Assembly (NCBI GenBank): GCA_014529385.2
Contig: CM043955.1
Span: 143,725,640-143,789,639, forward strand
DNA from: Adiantum capillus-veneris
Lineage: Eukaryota; Streptophyta; Polypodiopsida; Polypodiales; Pteridaceae
Reading direction: 5' to 3'
Length of the DNA stretch: 64,000 nt
Within the stretch, counting starts at the first letter, position 1, and every line of letters starts with the position of its first letter. Positions 11,850 through 23,179 of the stretch are shown one piece after another. Both the position numbers and the translations under genes were made by a program. The notes under the pieces were generated by a model. It saw only the letters and a program-made list of their open reading frames with translations, made no database searches and was not told where the DNA came from.

Positions 11850-13615
11850 CCAACACCACGGGCAAACAACAAGAGCAAGAGAAAGAGAAGGGGGGAAGGG
11901 GGGAACTGACACCAACACAGGGCAATGTAGGCTTCATTTCATCAAAAAAAGACCTTTACATGGGTGCAAGCACCAGGATATGTCCGGATTGGCAAACATC
12001 ACATCATCAAGATTTGCTTCACAAAAGAACAACGAGGGCAAGCCCTCATTGGCCCCCCATTGCTCCACTGGCTTCACCATGCATCCGACTCCATAGGCAC
12101 ACCCTTCCGTTGGAACGGCTTCAAAAAACACCCTTTGATCTCCTTCAAATAGACCCAATTTTCTGCCAAAAAAAATGCCAAGATACCCCCAAAAAGTGAG
12201 CAAAACATTGTTTTATATAGATCCCCTTGTTCGATTTTAGCATCTCAAATCTCATTAGTCCATTTCGGTGCCCCATTTGGGAATTTGGGCGGGCATGGTT
12301 GACTATCTTTTCACTCTCTAAGCCTTCACCTGATCCCAAGGGGGGGCTCTAGCACTAGAACTAGTGCCTAGCCCCGTTTGCCTTCAAAATTGTTTAGCGG
12401 TCAATGGTCCCGTGTGAGCTGCACTCTGTCGGGTTGTCTGACACTTCATCACCGTGGGTCAATGCCCGTCATCTAGCCTCCACCATCAATATCCATTGTC
12501 GTTGCCTCCTCCCTTAGCCAAAATTATCATCAACTCCGCCCTGTTCCGTTAGTCTTGCGTGCAACAACGCCAAACAAACCACCATCAGCCCACACCATAG
12601 CCAAGGCACCTTGAGAGCTCTCTCTCTCTCTCTCAACTCACATACCATAAGGGGCACCAGTCCCAGCTCCTTTAGCTTTCATATGTGGGCTTGCCCTCCC
12701 CATGTGGGACTTTTGGGATGACACGTGGCAGGCCATGGAGCTCCAGCCCCTTGGGTGTCAAAAATAAATCACCCCAAAACTTCTCAAAAACCTCTTTTTC
12801 ATGCCTCTTCAGAGATTTGCCATTCATTGCTCCCACATACGATGGTGAGACCACAACACCCCTTTGAAATACCTTCTTGCCAACTACATATTATACAAGA
12901 CTCACCACATTTCGATGCTCTTGAGCCTACCAACTGAGGACCCAAAAACCTCGGTCACCATCCTGTGGTACTTGCATCCACCTTCAATTGGCCATATCTT
13001 GCTCTAGATGACCCCAATTGACAAGCCACCAATTCTTGATAACTTCCCATGATGCATATTTCCTTCTAAAACCTGGTCAAACACAAAACAATGCCAGATG
13101 GCACGATCTCCAATGTGACCAAGTGGGCATAGACCTGACCCTCGATAAATCTTCATTTTGCCATAACTTGCTTTCTAGAGCTCCAATTCACAATCCGAGA
13201 AGACTGGCATGCTCCACAATTTGCACACATCAATCCTATTGATTAAACCCAGCTCTTTCCATTTGTCCTTTTCTAGCCTATCCGACGGGGATCTGCAAGA
13301 CCTTTCATCTTTAGACAATTGTATCTCGCACATCGTGACTCCCTTTGAGGAGTCGTCTAGACCGAATCGTAAATCATCTCAAAGAGCACATTCTAGAGCA
13401 CCAACTCAGCACCTCGAGCACTTTTGTCTATCAACCCAATTGGTCATTCTTTGGATCCTTCTTGGCCTAAAAAACCACATGAACCATACATTTCCACTGA
13501 CACCTACTTTCCCAGGGCCTTCATACCCGCTTTAACTCTCCAACTTGCACCTATATGAAGCCTTAGCACTACATTACACACTTCCCATCTTGGACCAACT
13601 TTGCTTGCACCAACA
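11850..13615 (-). repeat. 5' LTR of gag-only element (inner end approximate)
   Basis: Partner of 7735-9504. The outer end is set by TGTTGG on the minus strand at 13615, matching TGATGG at 9504. Both copies contain long frames on either strand that look like chance. Confidence 0.8.
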
Positions 13616-14006
13616 TTCCAAATGTCGACAATCCATAAATGATGCCTATCAAGAACCTTTTTTCCTTCAATAAGGGAACCGCATATGGCATTCATATCAC
13701 CCAAACACCACCAAATACAACATCTTTCTCTAACATCCCCTGGCTAGCAATCTTATCATAATTCTCTCATGCATGTTAATGCCTTACATAATGCCTCATG
13801 CCTTCAATGCATAGATAATTGCATCTAGAGAGAAGCCTTCCCTTTGAATCATGTGAAAAACACATCGATACTGAGGCGGTCTGGGGCGGGCAACAAGAAG
13901 AGTGGCCTCCAAGCACTCTTCTAGGCTCCTATGCTGCTCAATTGGGTTGGGGCTGGAAAAAACAACAAACACACACACAAACCCGCAACCTAACCCTACA
14001 CAAATT
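13616..14006. other. No recognisable feature
   Basis: Unique sequence between the gag-only element and a tandem duplication. No supportable gene. Confidence 0.5.
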
Positions 14007-14755
14007 TGGGGCATCACCTAGTTTTGGATGCGAACTAGGACGCGTAGAGAGAGAGAGAGAGAGAGAGAGAGAGTGCTCGGGCTGCTTTGAAACGTATCGT
14101 TAATGATCAAGCAAACACAACTATATATTTAAGAAAGAGAGAGAAAGGGGGAGGGGGTGCTTGTTGCATTAATACCTTCTTACAAATCTGTCATGACAAA
14201 TCAAAGTGAGATTAGTATTTTTTCAAACATAGCTTGCGTAAATTTCACCACAACACATCACAAGAAAAGCCACCCCAATCACTGTCTTAAGGACAGGGGA
14301 GTCCTCTCCACCCTGTCGCCCTCTTACAATATGTGGGATTTATGGCTAGATTGATGACAACACCAGAGACAAGCTATCAAGAACTTAACAAAAAACACCA
14401 AGACACTTACGCATCATTGTTGTCCATTACTTCATGTTGGAAGGGAGACAAAGTATCCAAGATTAGTCCAAATCCACCCTCCTTGATTCAGCAAATGTTG
14501 TGCTTACACTAGTAGGAGAAATGATAGATTTCCTACTCTCAATTGAATGATCACTCTCTCTCTCTTACAATGGCATAGAGTTCCCTTGCTAATCCCCTAT
14601 TACAACACATGCACATCCCAACTACACAAGGGGCACCACCTAGTTTAAGAGCGAACTAGGACGCAAAAGAGGAGAATCGTTAGAGCAACCCACAAACAAG
14701 CAAGGAATTTACACTAACCCTAACACCAATGGAACACTCTCACACACTAAAACAC

Positions 14756-14793
<38 letters not shown>

Positions 14794-15330
14794 TGGTGCT
14801 CGGGCTGCCTTGAAGTGTATCGTTAATGATCAAGCAAACATAAATATATATATGTAAGAAAGAGAGAGAAGGGGGGAAGGGGGTGCTTGTTGCACTAATG
14901 CCTTCTTACAAATCTGTCATGACAAATCAAAGTGAGATTAGTATTTGTTCAAACATAGCTTGCGTAAATTTCACCACAACACATCACAAGAAAAGCCACC
15001 CCAATCACTGTCTTAAGGCCAGGGGAGTCCTCTCCACCCTGTTGCCCTCTTACAGTATGTGGGATTTATGGCTAGATTGATGACAACACCAGAGACAAGC
15101 TCTCAAGAACTTAACAAAAAACACCAAGACACTTACGCATCATTGTTGTCCATTACTTCACGTTGGAAGGGAGACAAAGTATCCAAGCTTAGTCCAAATC
15201 CACCCTCCTTGATTCAGCAAATGTTGTGCTTACACTAGTAGGAGAAATGATAGATTTCCTACTCTCAATTGAATGATCACTCTCTCTCTTACAATGGCAT
15301 AGAGTTCCCTTGCTAATCCCCTATTACAAC
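14007..15330. repeat. Tandem duplication of ~625-725 bp
   Basis: Copy 1 starts at about 14007 (GGGGCATCACCTAG) and copy 2 at about 14632 (GGGGCACCACCTAG). Downstream landmarks are 726 bp apart: TGCTTGTTGCA at 14157 and 14883, GCCACCCCAATCACTG, and TTCCCTTGCTAATCCCC. Copy 2 therefore carries ~100 bp (14670-14757) that copy 1 lacks. Each copy has a GA tract followed by GTGCTCGGGCTGC. The two are highly similar. No coding content is recognised. Confidence 0.8.
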
Positions 15331-17087
15331 ACATGCACATGCATAAGACAATGAGCTTCCACTCAAGAGCTCCTTTTAGAGAGGTTGAGCTTGGCTTCTC
15401 AAGCCATAGCATAGTGCTCTTGTTTATGGCTCCCCCCTTTTGTGCTAGCTACACCCTCCTTTTATAGCAATTTTGAAGGCTAGGGTTACTCCTCTAACCA
15501 TGGTTGGGTTAGATTTTCAGCAATTTATCTAATTTCTTTTTCTTGGAATTATCAAGAAGTTGGTGGGGAAAGAGAGAGGAGAGAAATGGAGGTGATAGGA
15601 CTTTTCATAGTGGGTTAGTGTTAGTAGAGTTAGTATTAATTTACAAATGGAATTGGATATTTACAATGGGAGTATCCATGTAGGATACAAATAAGGAAGA
15701 AAAACTCTTAAGAGATAAGAAAAGGTGGATTTCTTACAAGGTTGATGCTCCAAGTGTCTTGAGTAGGGCCAATTTTGACGCTTGTTGACGGTCCACTAGC
15801 TTTGACGGTACATTTTTTCTCCACTCTTGACCTTCCTTGAGAGACAAGGTAATTGAAGCTGAGTAATCAACCACCATGATGCTGTCTTTTAAGAGAAGAG
15901 GCTGAATTTTGTGGTTTTTTTTTATAGATATGGGTAATTTGGAGGAGGAAAAATGAGACTAGGTGGTCAATTTTGGAATGGAATTGTGTGTGGGAGGTAT
16001 GAGTTCACCATGGTTTCTCTTATTCTTCAAGGTTGAGGAGAAGGTGAGTAGGGTGCAGAGAGGAGTGGTGAGAGAGGTGGGGATGATGAGTGGAGAAGTG
16101 TGTGTGAAAGCGGAAAATGATGAAGTGGAAGAGAGAGTGTGGCTGCATAGCATGGGAAAACTGGGTTCCACTAATAAAATCATATCTCACAGCTCGTAGC
16201 TCAAAAAAATATGAAAAAAATTGAGGCAAAAGTTCAGCCCACGAGCTACAACTTTTGTTTGTATCACCTTTTCAAATTCGGAGAGTAAGTGAACTTTAAA
16301 AATTCAGCAAAACCGATCGTTTTTTTCCACTGCACAAGGTCCTTGTGGGGTCCTTCTTTGGATGATTCTTTTGAATACCTCCAAGAGTGAGCCCTCCATA
16401 GTGCATGTATGCATGCCACCTACCCTTGACCTTATTTGGTAGGTCTATAATTGAAGATATTGTTGAGATCATGATATATGTGAATAGTACAACTAAGAAA
16501 ATCAAATATTGAGGGGTCTAAAAAATATGTACATGTCAAATATAAATAATATAAGTGGAAAAAATATAAAGGGGTCAAAAGAAATCTCTCTCATTATGAG
16601 GCTACCATAAAAAGATAAATATTTTTGGTGTTCTATTTTTTTAGAAAAAAAAACAAAATAGATGTAGGAAGGGAAAATTCACAATAGTGAAAAAATATAC
16701 ACATAAATAAAACTAGTTTTTTTGGATTTTTGTTGGGGTGGAGTTACACCAAATATAAGAGAAGCTTACATGAAAATATTTCTATATGGAATAAAGAGTA
16801 TGAAAAATGGTAAGAAAAATTGTGGTAATGGTGAGGCAATGTACAGAGCATAAATAACACACACCTAGGTAGAAATATTTAAATAAATACCAAAATAATT
16901 ATGAAAAAATCTTTTATTTAGGCCCTATATACAAAGAAATATTTACATACGCATGGGCCATAATATACTTATTTTTTTTATTTTTTTTATTTTTTTGGCT
17001 CAACTAGCCCAGTGACTAGCTAGCTGAGGGTTTTTAAGAAGATATGGGAAAAGCCCCTTAACTCACACACGCCTATGTACAGTGAAA
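15331..17087. other. AT-rich non-coding interval
   Basis: No ORF with a recognisable domain. Short T-rich and A-rich runs lie near 16975-17000. I see no element ends or gene signals I can support. Confidence 0.5.
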
Positions 17088-17175
17088 TGGTAGGTATAGC
17101 CATAGCGTTTGGGTGAATTTGGTAGGGTGGAGTAACTTACTATGGCAATTATGAAGAGCCGAAAAACGGCTATCA
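17088..17175 (-). repeat. 88-bp terminal direct repeat (downstream copy)
   Basis: On the minus strand it starts TGATAGCCG right after the purine tract and ends CCTACCA. It matches 18568-18655 at 86 of 88 positions by eye. Confidence 0.85.
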
Positions 17176-17191
17176 TTAGCCCTCCCCCAGG
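17176..17191 (-). promoter_or_regulatory. Polypurine tract
   Basis: The minus strand reads CCTGGGGGAGGGCTAA directly before TGATAGCCG. The tract before the 3' LTR of gypsy B (58894-58910) ends in the same GAGGGCTAA and is followed by the same TGATAGCCG. Confidence 0.7.
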
Positions 17192-17203
17192 ATGATGGTA
17201 TAT

Positions 17204-17659
17204 TCATGTACCATCATAGAGCATCTTTTCCAAAGAGAGTGCTTCATAGTCCTTGACGAGATCTTCATTGTTTGGCCCCTCAGAATTTTGGTTGGAGTTA
17301 CACTCATGCCTCATGTAACAATACTTACATGAGACAGCGGCCTTTGGACAGATCTTTGGTAGATCCTTTGGTAGAAGGCGACTCAAATAGGGCTTCAAGC
17401 GATACCCGTTTACCTTCCTGGAGTGCTATTTACCATTTAAGTCCATAAGCTGATAGTAACTAGAATTGAAAGCCTTCTTGACTATGTATGGCCCTTACCA
17501 TCTAGTTTCAAACTTGGCATCAAAACGATTGTCAAGTCGATTGTCATACCTTAGCACAAGCTCTCCTTCCTTGATGCCTTTGTCCTTCAGTTTCTTGTCG
17601 TGCGTTTCTTTTGCTTGTGTGGCTTTCCTCTTGTAGCACTCATATGCTGCTTCTCTTTT
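17204..17659 (-). pseudogene. Gypsy pol C-terminus, frameshifted
   Basis: Downstream of the integrase frame, the minus strand carries broken pol C-terminal sequence with several stops. It ends in a 64-codon frame (17398-17204) with a Cys pair-like CKYCYMRHEC cluster. Matches to known domains are not clear. It lies between the integrase and the purine tract, where pol ends in gypsy elements. Confidence 0.45.
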
Positions 17660-18583
17660 TCACTCAAGCTCCACTATCGTAAGAAGTCGATCCATCCATA
17701 CCTCTTGATCATCTTGTGCTCCTTTGCCATGAAGTCGCATTGTTGGAATGTTGAGCTCGATAGGCTGCAAAGCCTCTTGACCATAGACCAAGTGAAATGG
17801 TGTGAACTCCGTGGCTTCCCTATATGTGGTTCGATATGCCCACAAGGCACCATCCAAGAAGTCATCCCATAATTTTGTCTTGTTTTGCACCATCTTTCTA
17901 ATGATTCCTGCAATGACACCATTAGCCTTCTCCACCAAACCATTTGACTGTGGGTAGTATGGTGTGCTATGACGATGTAGAATGTGAAGCTCTTCACAAA
18001 CTTCTGTGAGCAAGCCCTTCCTAAACCCTGGACCATTATCAGAAACAATCTCCAAAGGTGTGCCAAATCTGCAACAAATGTGATTGTACACAAACTTGCT
18101 AACTGTCCTCTCATTCACTCTTTCCACACTTTGAGCTTCCACCCACCTAGTCATATAGTCTACAGCCACTAGAATGTAGAGTTTACCATTTTTTGTCCTA
18201 GGCAGAGGACCCATAGCATCAATGCCCCACTTTTCAAAGGGTCCATTTGCAAGCACTATTTGCCTCGGGCCATGCACCAACCTTCTATTTCCATTTATTT
18301 GACAATTGTGACAGCTTTTACACCAATGTTGAACATCCACATGCAAGCTTGGCCAAACATACCCCGCAAGCAAAATCTTCTTCACAGTTGATTCTTGGGC
18401 AAAATGACCACCACATGCCTCTTCATGCAAACCTTTTAGAATGGCTGGAATTTCCTCGATAGTTGGTACTCTTCTGCACACTTTATCCTTCCCTCTTTGA
18501 TAGAGGGAGCCTTCTAGGAAGAGATACATGCTTGCCTTCTTCATGAGTCTCCTCTTCTGAGCTTTTGTGGTAGGGATAGCCAT
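17660..18583 (-). CDS. Ty3/gypsy integrase (pol fragment)
   Basis: About 307 codons without a stop. From the N-terminal side there is an H-H-C-C zinc module (HEEACGGHFAQ ... WCKSCHNC, residues ~53-95). The D-D-E core follows: D in KWGIDAMGPLP (~128), D in VSDNGPGF (~180) and E in NGLVEKANG (~218). Then comes an LWAYRTTYREATEFTPFHLVYG block. Integrase inserts the cDNA into chromosomes. All catalytic residues are present, but RT, RNase H and gag are absent. The first residues, MAIPTT, are encoded by the 88-bp repeat, so this ATG is not the family's natural start. Closest in style to the integrase of gypsy B at 57486-58882. Confidence 0.9.
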   Translation of the reverse strand: MAIPTTKAQKRRLMKKASMYLFLEGSLYQRGKDKVCRRVPTIEEIPAILKGLHEEACGGHFAQESTVKKILLAGYVWPSLHVDVQHWCKSCHNCQINGNRRLVHGPRQIVLANGPFEKWGIDAMGPLPRTKNGKLYILVAVDYMTRWVEAQSVERVNERTVSKFVYNHICCRFGTPLEIVSDNGPGFRKGLLTEVCEELHILHRHSTPYYPQSNGLVEKANGVIAGIIRKMVQNKTKLWDDFLDGALWAYRTTYREATEFTPFHLVYGQEALQPIELNIPTMRLHGKGAQDDQEVWMDRLLTIVELE

Positions 18584-18655
18584 AGCGTTTGGGTGAATTT
18601 GGTAGGGTGGAGTAACTTACTATGGCAATTATGGAGAGCCGAAAAACGGCTATCA
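18568..18655 (-). repeat. 88-bp terminal direct repeat (upstream copy)
   Basis: Pairs with 17088-17175. Its CCTACCA end runs straight into integrase codons, with no leader and no primer site. Confidence 0.85.
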
Positions 18656-18889
18656 ATACCTTTTCACAATCATATTGGGCATATTCTCGGCATATGCTAC
18701 AATCAATACACTCCAAGTGATGACATTCCAAATAGGAAGCCCATCAAGAACTTTCTTGTTCTTTTGAGTAAGGGAGATCGAGTCCTATACATTTCAAATC
18801 ATGGAGTTGAATCGCATCACCACATCAATGTACTTAAATCATACACACATAATGAAAAATCTAGTACAAGTTGCTTCATACAAGAGCAC

Positions 18890-18894
18890 ATATG
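18890..18894. repeat. Target site duplication ATATG (left)
   Basis: Identical to 26417-26421 on the far side of the element. Confidence 0.75.
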
Positions 18895-19303
18895 TGAAAA
18901 TCTATGGTTAATAGACAAGTAAATCATTCACATTAAAATGAACGTAATGATTGTATTAGACTTGAAAGAGTGTACTTAATGTGAATAAAAATGCTTGATT
19001 GATTATGATGATAGGGAAAATTACAAGGTAAACATTATAGCCTTATATAGGCTATAATAAAGTGAAAGGTGGAATTTAATGTTAGAATGTGATTTCCATC
19101 ACATGTGGGAGAAAGGTCAAGCAAGATGTGACGATAACGAAAAGCATGTGGCTATAGTGAATAGAATGTGACTATAAAGAAGCATTTCTTTAGCAAAATC
19201 TATGTAGTGGGATGCATACATGCACATAATGTTGCATGGTTGATATGCTTGGCTTAAGGGGTTGGTCACATATCAAGTGTAAGCTAAACGGCTTACCCCA
19301 ACA
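18895..19303 (-). repeat. LARD-like element 3' LTR
   Basis: On the minus strand it starts TGTTGGGGTAAGCC and ends TTTTCA. It aligns with 26031-26416 through landmarks such as GGGATGCATACATGCACATAA and ATGCTTGATTGATTATGATGA. A minus-strand TATATAAG lies at 19042-19049. Confidence 0.82.
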
Positions 19304-19319
19304 GATGCCCCCACAAGTT
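19304..19319 (-). promoter_or_regulatory. Polypurine tract
   Basis: The minus strand reads ACTTGTGGGGGCATC immediately before the TGTTGGGG LTR start, the usual copia arrangement. Confidence 0.75.
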
Positions 19320-20584
19320 GAATCGTACATGACGTGCATGGATTCTAATCAAGAGAGTCTAACATGGGTTACATTGGGTAACTACATCGGGCTCATGTAA
19401 TGGAATTTGCCTATTCAATTTGAGAGTAGTGGAATTTAATGAGAGTACTTTCAAGAAATGATTTTGTGAGCATAGCGGGTAGACATAATTGACGATAGCA
19501 ACATAATTATAGCAATTAGTTAACTTGGCATAGACAATACTTTTGCAAGAGAGAGAATTTAGAGAACATGACAACAGTTGAGGACCGGATTTATGTGGAG
19601 CCGGTCCCCCCTCCAATAGGCATTTGTATTATGATTTCTCCCATAAAGAGAGACTTGTTACAATACATTCTTTGTGTTCCTTGTGACCTAGGTGAAGCAA
19701 TGAAGATGGAAAGCTTCATGCATCACCATCATAGCATAACCTAAACTTGAAGAAAGATTTAGCTATACCAAGCCTCAGTCCCAAGACCTCAAACACCTTC
19801 GAAGGTGGAGAGAGCTAGCAGGGAATGAGGGTAGGGAAGAGGAAGAAGAAACATTTCATACGAGAAAGAGCTAGTTCCTCACTTATCATAACTCTTGTGC
19901 TAGCATACATAATAGCATAGTAATGAAGAAGAAATAGATGGCAAGCTCAAGCATTGAAGCATGGCTCTTGGATGGATTTGCACTCCATAGCCAAGAGTGT
20001 TGGTGTAGGCTCTCAACCTCTACTTGCTTGGAGAAAGAGAGGGAGCTCTTGCACTTTGCATAGTACACAATGAGAGTGTTTATGAGTGTGGGTGGGTGAG
20101 TATACCCCCTAAGCACCCCCCTAGCTTTCTTGGGTCGACCCCCCCTTGTAGCTCATGCTTGAAGCTCATTGGACCCCTCCAGGCCTAGCCAATCACAAGC
20201 AGGAGCCATTACAAGAAACATGGGTAGCCTTGGGACAAGTGTCCCCCTTTCCCCTTTGAGAGAGAGGACTTGATAAATGCAAAAACAATTAGATAATTCA
20301 AGTAATTTATCATTGGACCCCTTTGAAGCCTAGCCAATAGGCTTCAAGCAACACATGAAGGTAACATGGGTAGGGACCTGACATGTGTCCTTGCTGCCTC
20401 TTCAAGCTGGGGCTTCCCTTGTGAGTGTGAGTGTGAGTGTGTGTTCTCTCTCTAATCCCTAGGAAAAGGGCTCACCCCCCCTCTTGTAGGGATGCTTTTG
20501 ACTTTAGGAGCTCAAGCACCTTAGTCATCAAGCATGACAAAGCACTTGGACTAGGGGGTATTCCCACAAGCATCTTAGGCAAGC

Positions 20585-20760
20585 ATGTCAAGGCACCTCA
20601 AGCACCTTAATCAAGCGGCAAGTCAAGCACCTCAAGCATGGAGTAAGTCAAGCACCTCAAGCACCTTAATCAAGCACCTCAAGCAGGACAAACACCTCAA
20701 GAACGACAAGCACCTCAAGCAGGTCAAGCACCTCGAGCTTGGGCCGGGTTCCCACCTCAA
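20585..20760. repeat. AAGCACCTCA-type short tandem repeats
   Basis: About ten copies of AAGCACCT(C/T)AA spaced by ~15 bp in an irregular array. The frames across it are simple by-products. Confidence 0.8.
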
Positions 20761-23179
20761 GCTCAGCCCTAGCTTACCTAAGGTAAAAGGACTTTTACAC
20801 ACATTATTGGAGGTCTTCAATGAAGCTAACCCTAAGGTCTTATGCTCCATTGGTTAGCCTTGCTCTTGATAGACTGTCTCCCATTTGGGCCCCTTTACTA
20901 TTGGCCCCGTGTTGAGATAGATCTATAAGCACATATCTATATCTTAACACTTGTTCCCATTTATTCTCCCACATTAAGTGATCAATTTAATATGAGAAAA
21001 TCATTTGGGTTGGTTAGATATTAGATTTTATGACAGCTCATAAAGGTGGAATCTGGTACAAAAGAGAGTATGTCTTTCCTCCAAACTTTGGGTTTGGGGC
21101 AGTGTCTAAGACCCATTACAATACATCCTCATAATGGACAATGTGGATAGCCCCTTCTTCTTCTTCTTCTACCACAATGTACGCTTTATCTTTGGAATCT
21201 CTCTGGAACCTCTAGGATTCTTCTTGTTCCCAGCATTAGCTTTGAAGAAACATTGGTTAGGTGCATGGCCCTTCTTTATTGGTGGACATAGTGCTTGTAT
21301 ACATGCAAATATGGTTTGTTCAAAATGCAAAAATACTTGTTTCCTTCATGTTACAAGGCCCTTTGCTAATCTTGGGATTAGATAGTTCATGTGAGGGCCA
21401 TACCCAGACTCGACCCTACTCACCTCCCTCAGTCTTCCACACTGCTCCAGAGAATGACGTAGATCTATCTGCAGGTATCACTCCCACTTGGGACTGACAC
21501 CCAGAGAGGACTCCGGTCTATCTCGAATGCCAATCCAAGGGGTAAATCCCATCAATTTGACGACTCTATCCTCTTATCATAATTAAATCCGTCATTGGCA
21601 TCTTTCAATCACCCACACCCAAAATCATGGTCCTGAGTCTTGATTCTCTTGATCTTTAACTTGAGGATCTTCTCTTGCTTTCTTGTTCTCCCTTGGTTCA
21701 TGGCGATAACCCCTTTTTCCTGACAAGCAGGCACAGCAATTATCGCTTTCCCCTAAGAAGGGCGAACTTGTAATCCTACCTGGTCTCGCTCGTTCCCACT
21801 TACCTGTTTTTATCCCGCATAGTCCTAGAGTTTAACATAAAATTTTTATTCAACATCCGGCCATCTGACCCTTCGGATCCGCCAACCCACTGAACCATTT
21901 CATCAAAATCCCTTCCCAAGGTAGTACTTAACTACTACAAAATCAGGAAGACAGTCTATGAGACATCGTCAGACAACAAGCAGCATGCAATCTGTTGCAT
22001 ACCCTTGTTCAAGGAAATTCATTTGGTTGTTCCCACCAGATCTTTATTTAGAAACTTTTAATTCATTTCTTTTCCTTTATCTACTACAATTAACTTGACT
22101 AGTTTCCTAACTAATCATGCAACACATTTAGTTTCAAACAATTCATCTTGTCTTACTCAGGACCAAGATAATCGGTTACAAGCCATCAAAATGGCAACAC
22201 CTTCACAATATTTTCCAGAATTAAGTGTTTGGGAAAGGCTCATCAAGTGATTTAATCATTCCTTCTTAAGCATTTTATTTTGAGAGGTATAGCACCATCT
22301 GATGATAGATGCATAGGATAGCCCCTATATTCCTAACCTTTCCAATCCCTTTTTACGCAACCAAATCAAACACATTTCCTTAATTAATTCACATCATCCT
22401 CCCTGAGTATGACCTTCCCATCCAACTATTGGCATCAAGCCATACCCGGATTATGGCTATTTTTCAATAAGAACCGCGGGTACTTCACCCGGCCATGCAA
22501 AAATAAAAAAACCCATTCATCCCTTATCCCTCGGGCATGAATGACCTAGGTATAATAAACTTGCCAGTTACGTTGCCCTAGCCGAAAAGATCCAATCTCC
22601 ATCAAGTTCCCCAAGAGAATCATCTCAATGGGTCGGCCTTTCAATCAAATTGACCCCAAGAAGATCCATCTTGGTTTCCCTTCATTTGCAGACACAATCT
22701 TCAAAACTCCTAGTTAAATCTATGTTTTGCAATGGGCTATCCCTATCACCTCTTGAGATTCCTTTTTAACTCCTAGTTGATAATTTCTAGGTTCATTCAT
22801 TTATCAACCTTAATTCCTACTTTCATTAATTATCTACCAACCAAGTTTATTTAGAAAATAGAAGCAAGTTTTTGCCATAAGCATTTGATGGTTAATGTCT
22901 CTTCGAAACTACCAACTTTTTAAGTTCAATATTCGTTTTGTACGATTCCCAGATTTTGCAATCCTTTGCCATCCATGGGGAATCTCCATGGAAGCTTGTA
23001 AAGTTTTTGGTTCAAAACAACATGGAGATCAATTCTGTGAAGTTATGCCCTATCTCCCCCATCCCGTATTTGCAAACAAACCTCAAATTGAAAACTTTAG
23101 AAATGCTCTTCAATACCAAAAATTGAACTACTTCTATCGAGCTTAGATAACTAGTCTTTTCTTATGGTGCCTAGCTTTC

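Larger units (their letters stand above)
7735..13615 (-). mobile_element. Gag-only LTR retrotransposon (TR-GAG-like), minus strand
   Basis: Two direct repeats of about 1.77 kb (7735-9504 and ~11850-13615) flank ~2.3 kb of internal DNA. Read on the minus strand, the inner repeat starts TGATGG and the outer TGTTGG, and a purine-rich tract (9505-9519) abuts the inner one, which sets the orientation. The only coding remnants are gag-like and there is no protease, RT or integrase. This matches the published TR-GAG class of plant non-autonomous elements. The repeat starts at 7735 and 11850 are approximate, and no clear primer site or target duplication was found, so the boundaries on that side are uncertain. 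Confidence 0.75.
17088..18655 (-). mobile_element. Gypsy pol fragment bracketed by 88-bp TG...CA direct repeats
   Basis: Minus-strand reading: an 88-bp repeat (18655-18568), the integrase and pol C-terminus, a polypurine tract (17191-17176), then a second 88-bp repeat (17175-17088). The repeats differ at two positions, start TGATAGCCG and end CCTACCA. The arrangement is that of a very short-LTR (TRIM-sized) element carrying a piece of gypsy pol. No primer site lies next to the upstream repeat, and the flanks (GTGAAA and ATACC) are not a target duplication. A rearranged larger gypsy element is therefore also possible. Confidence 0.6.
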
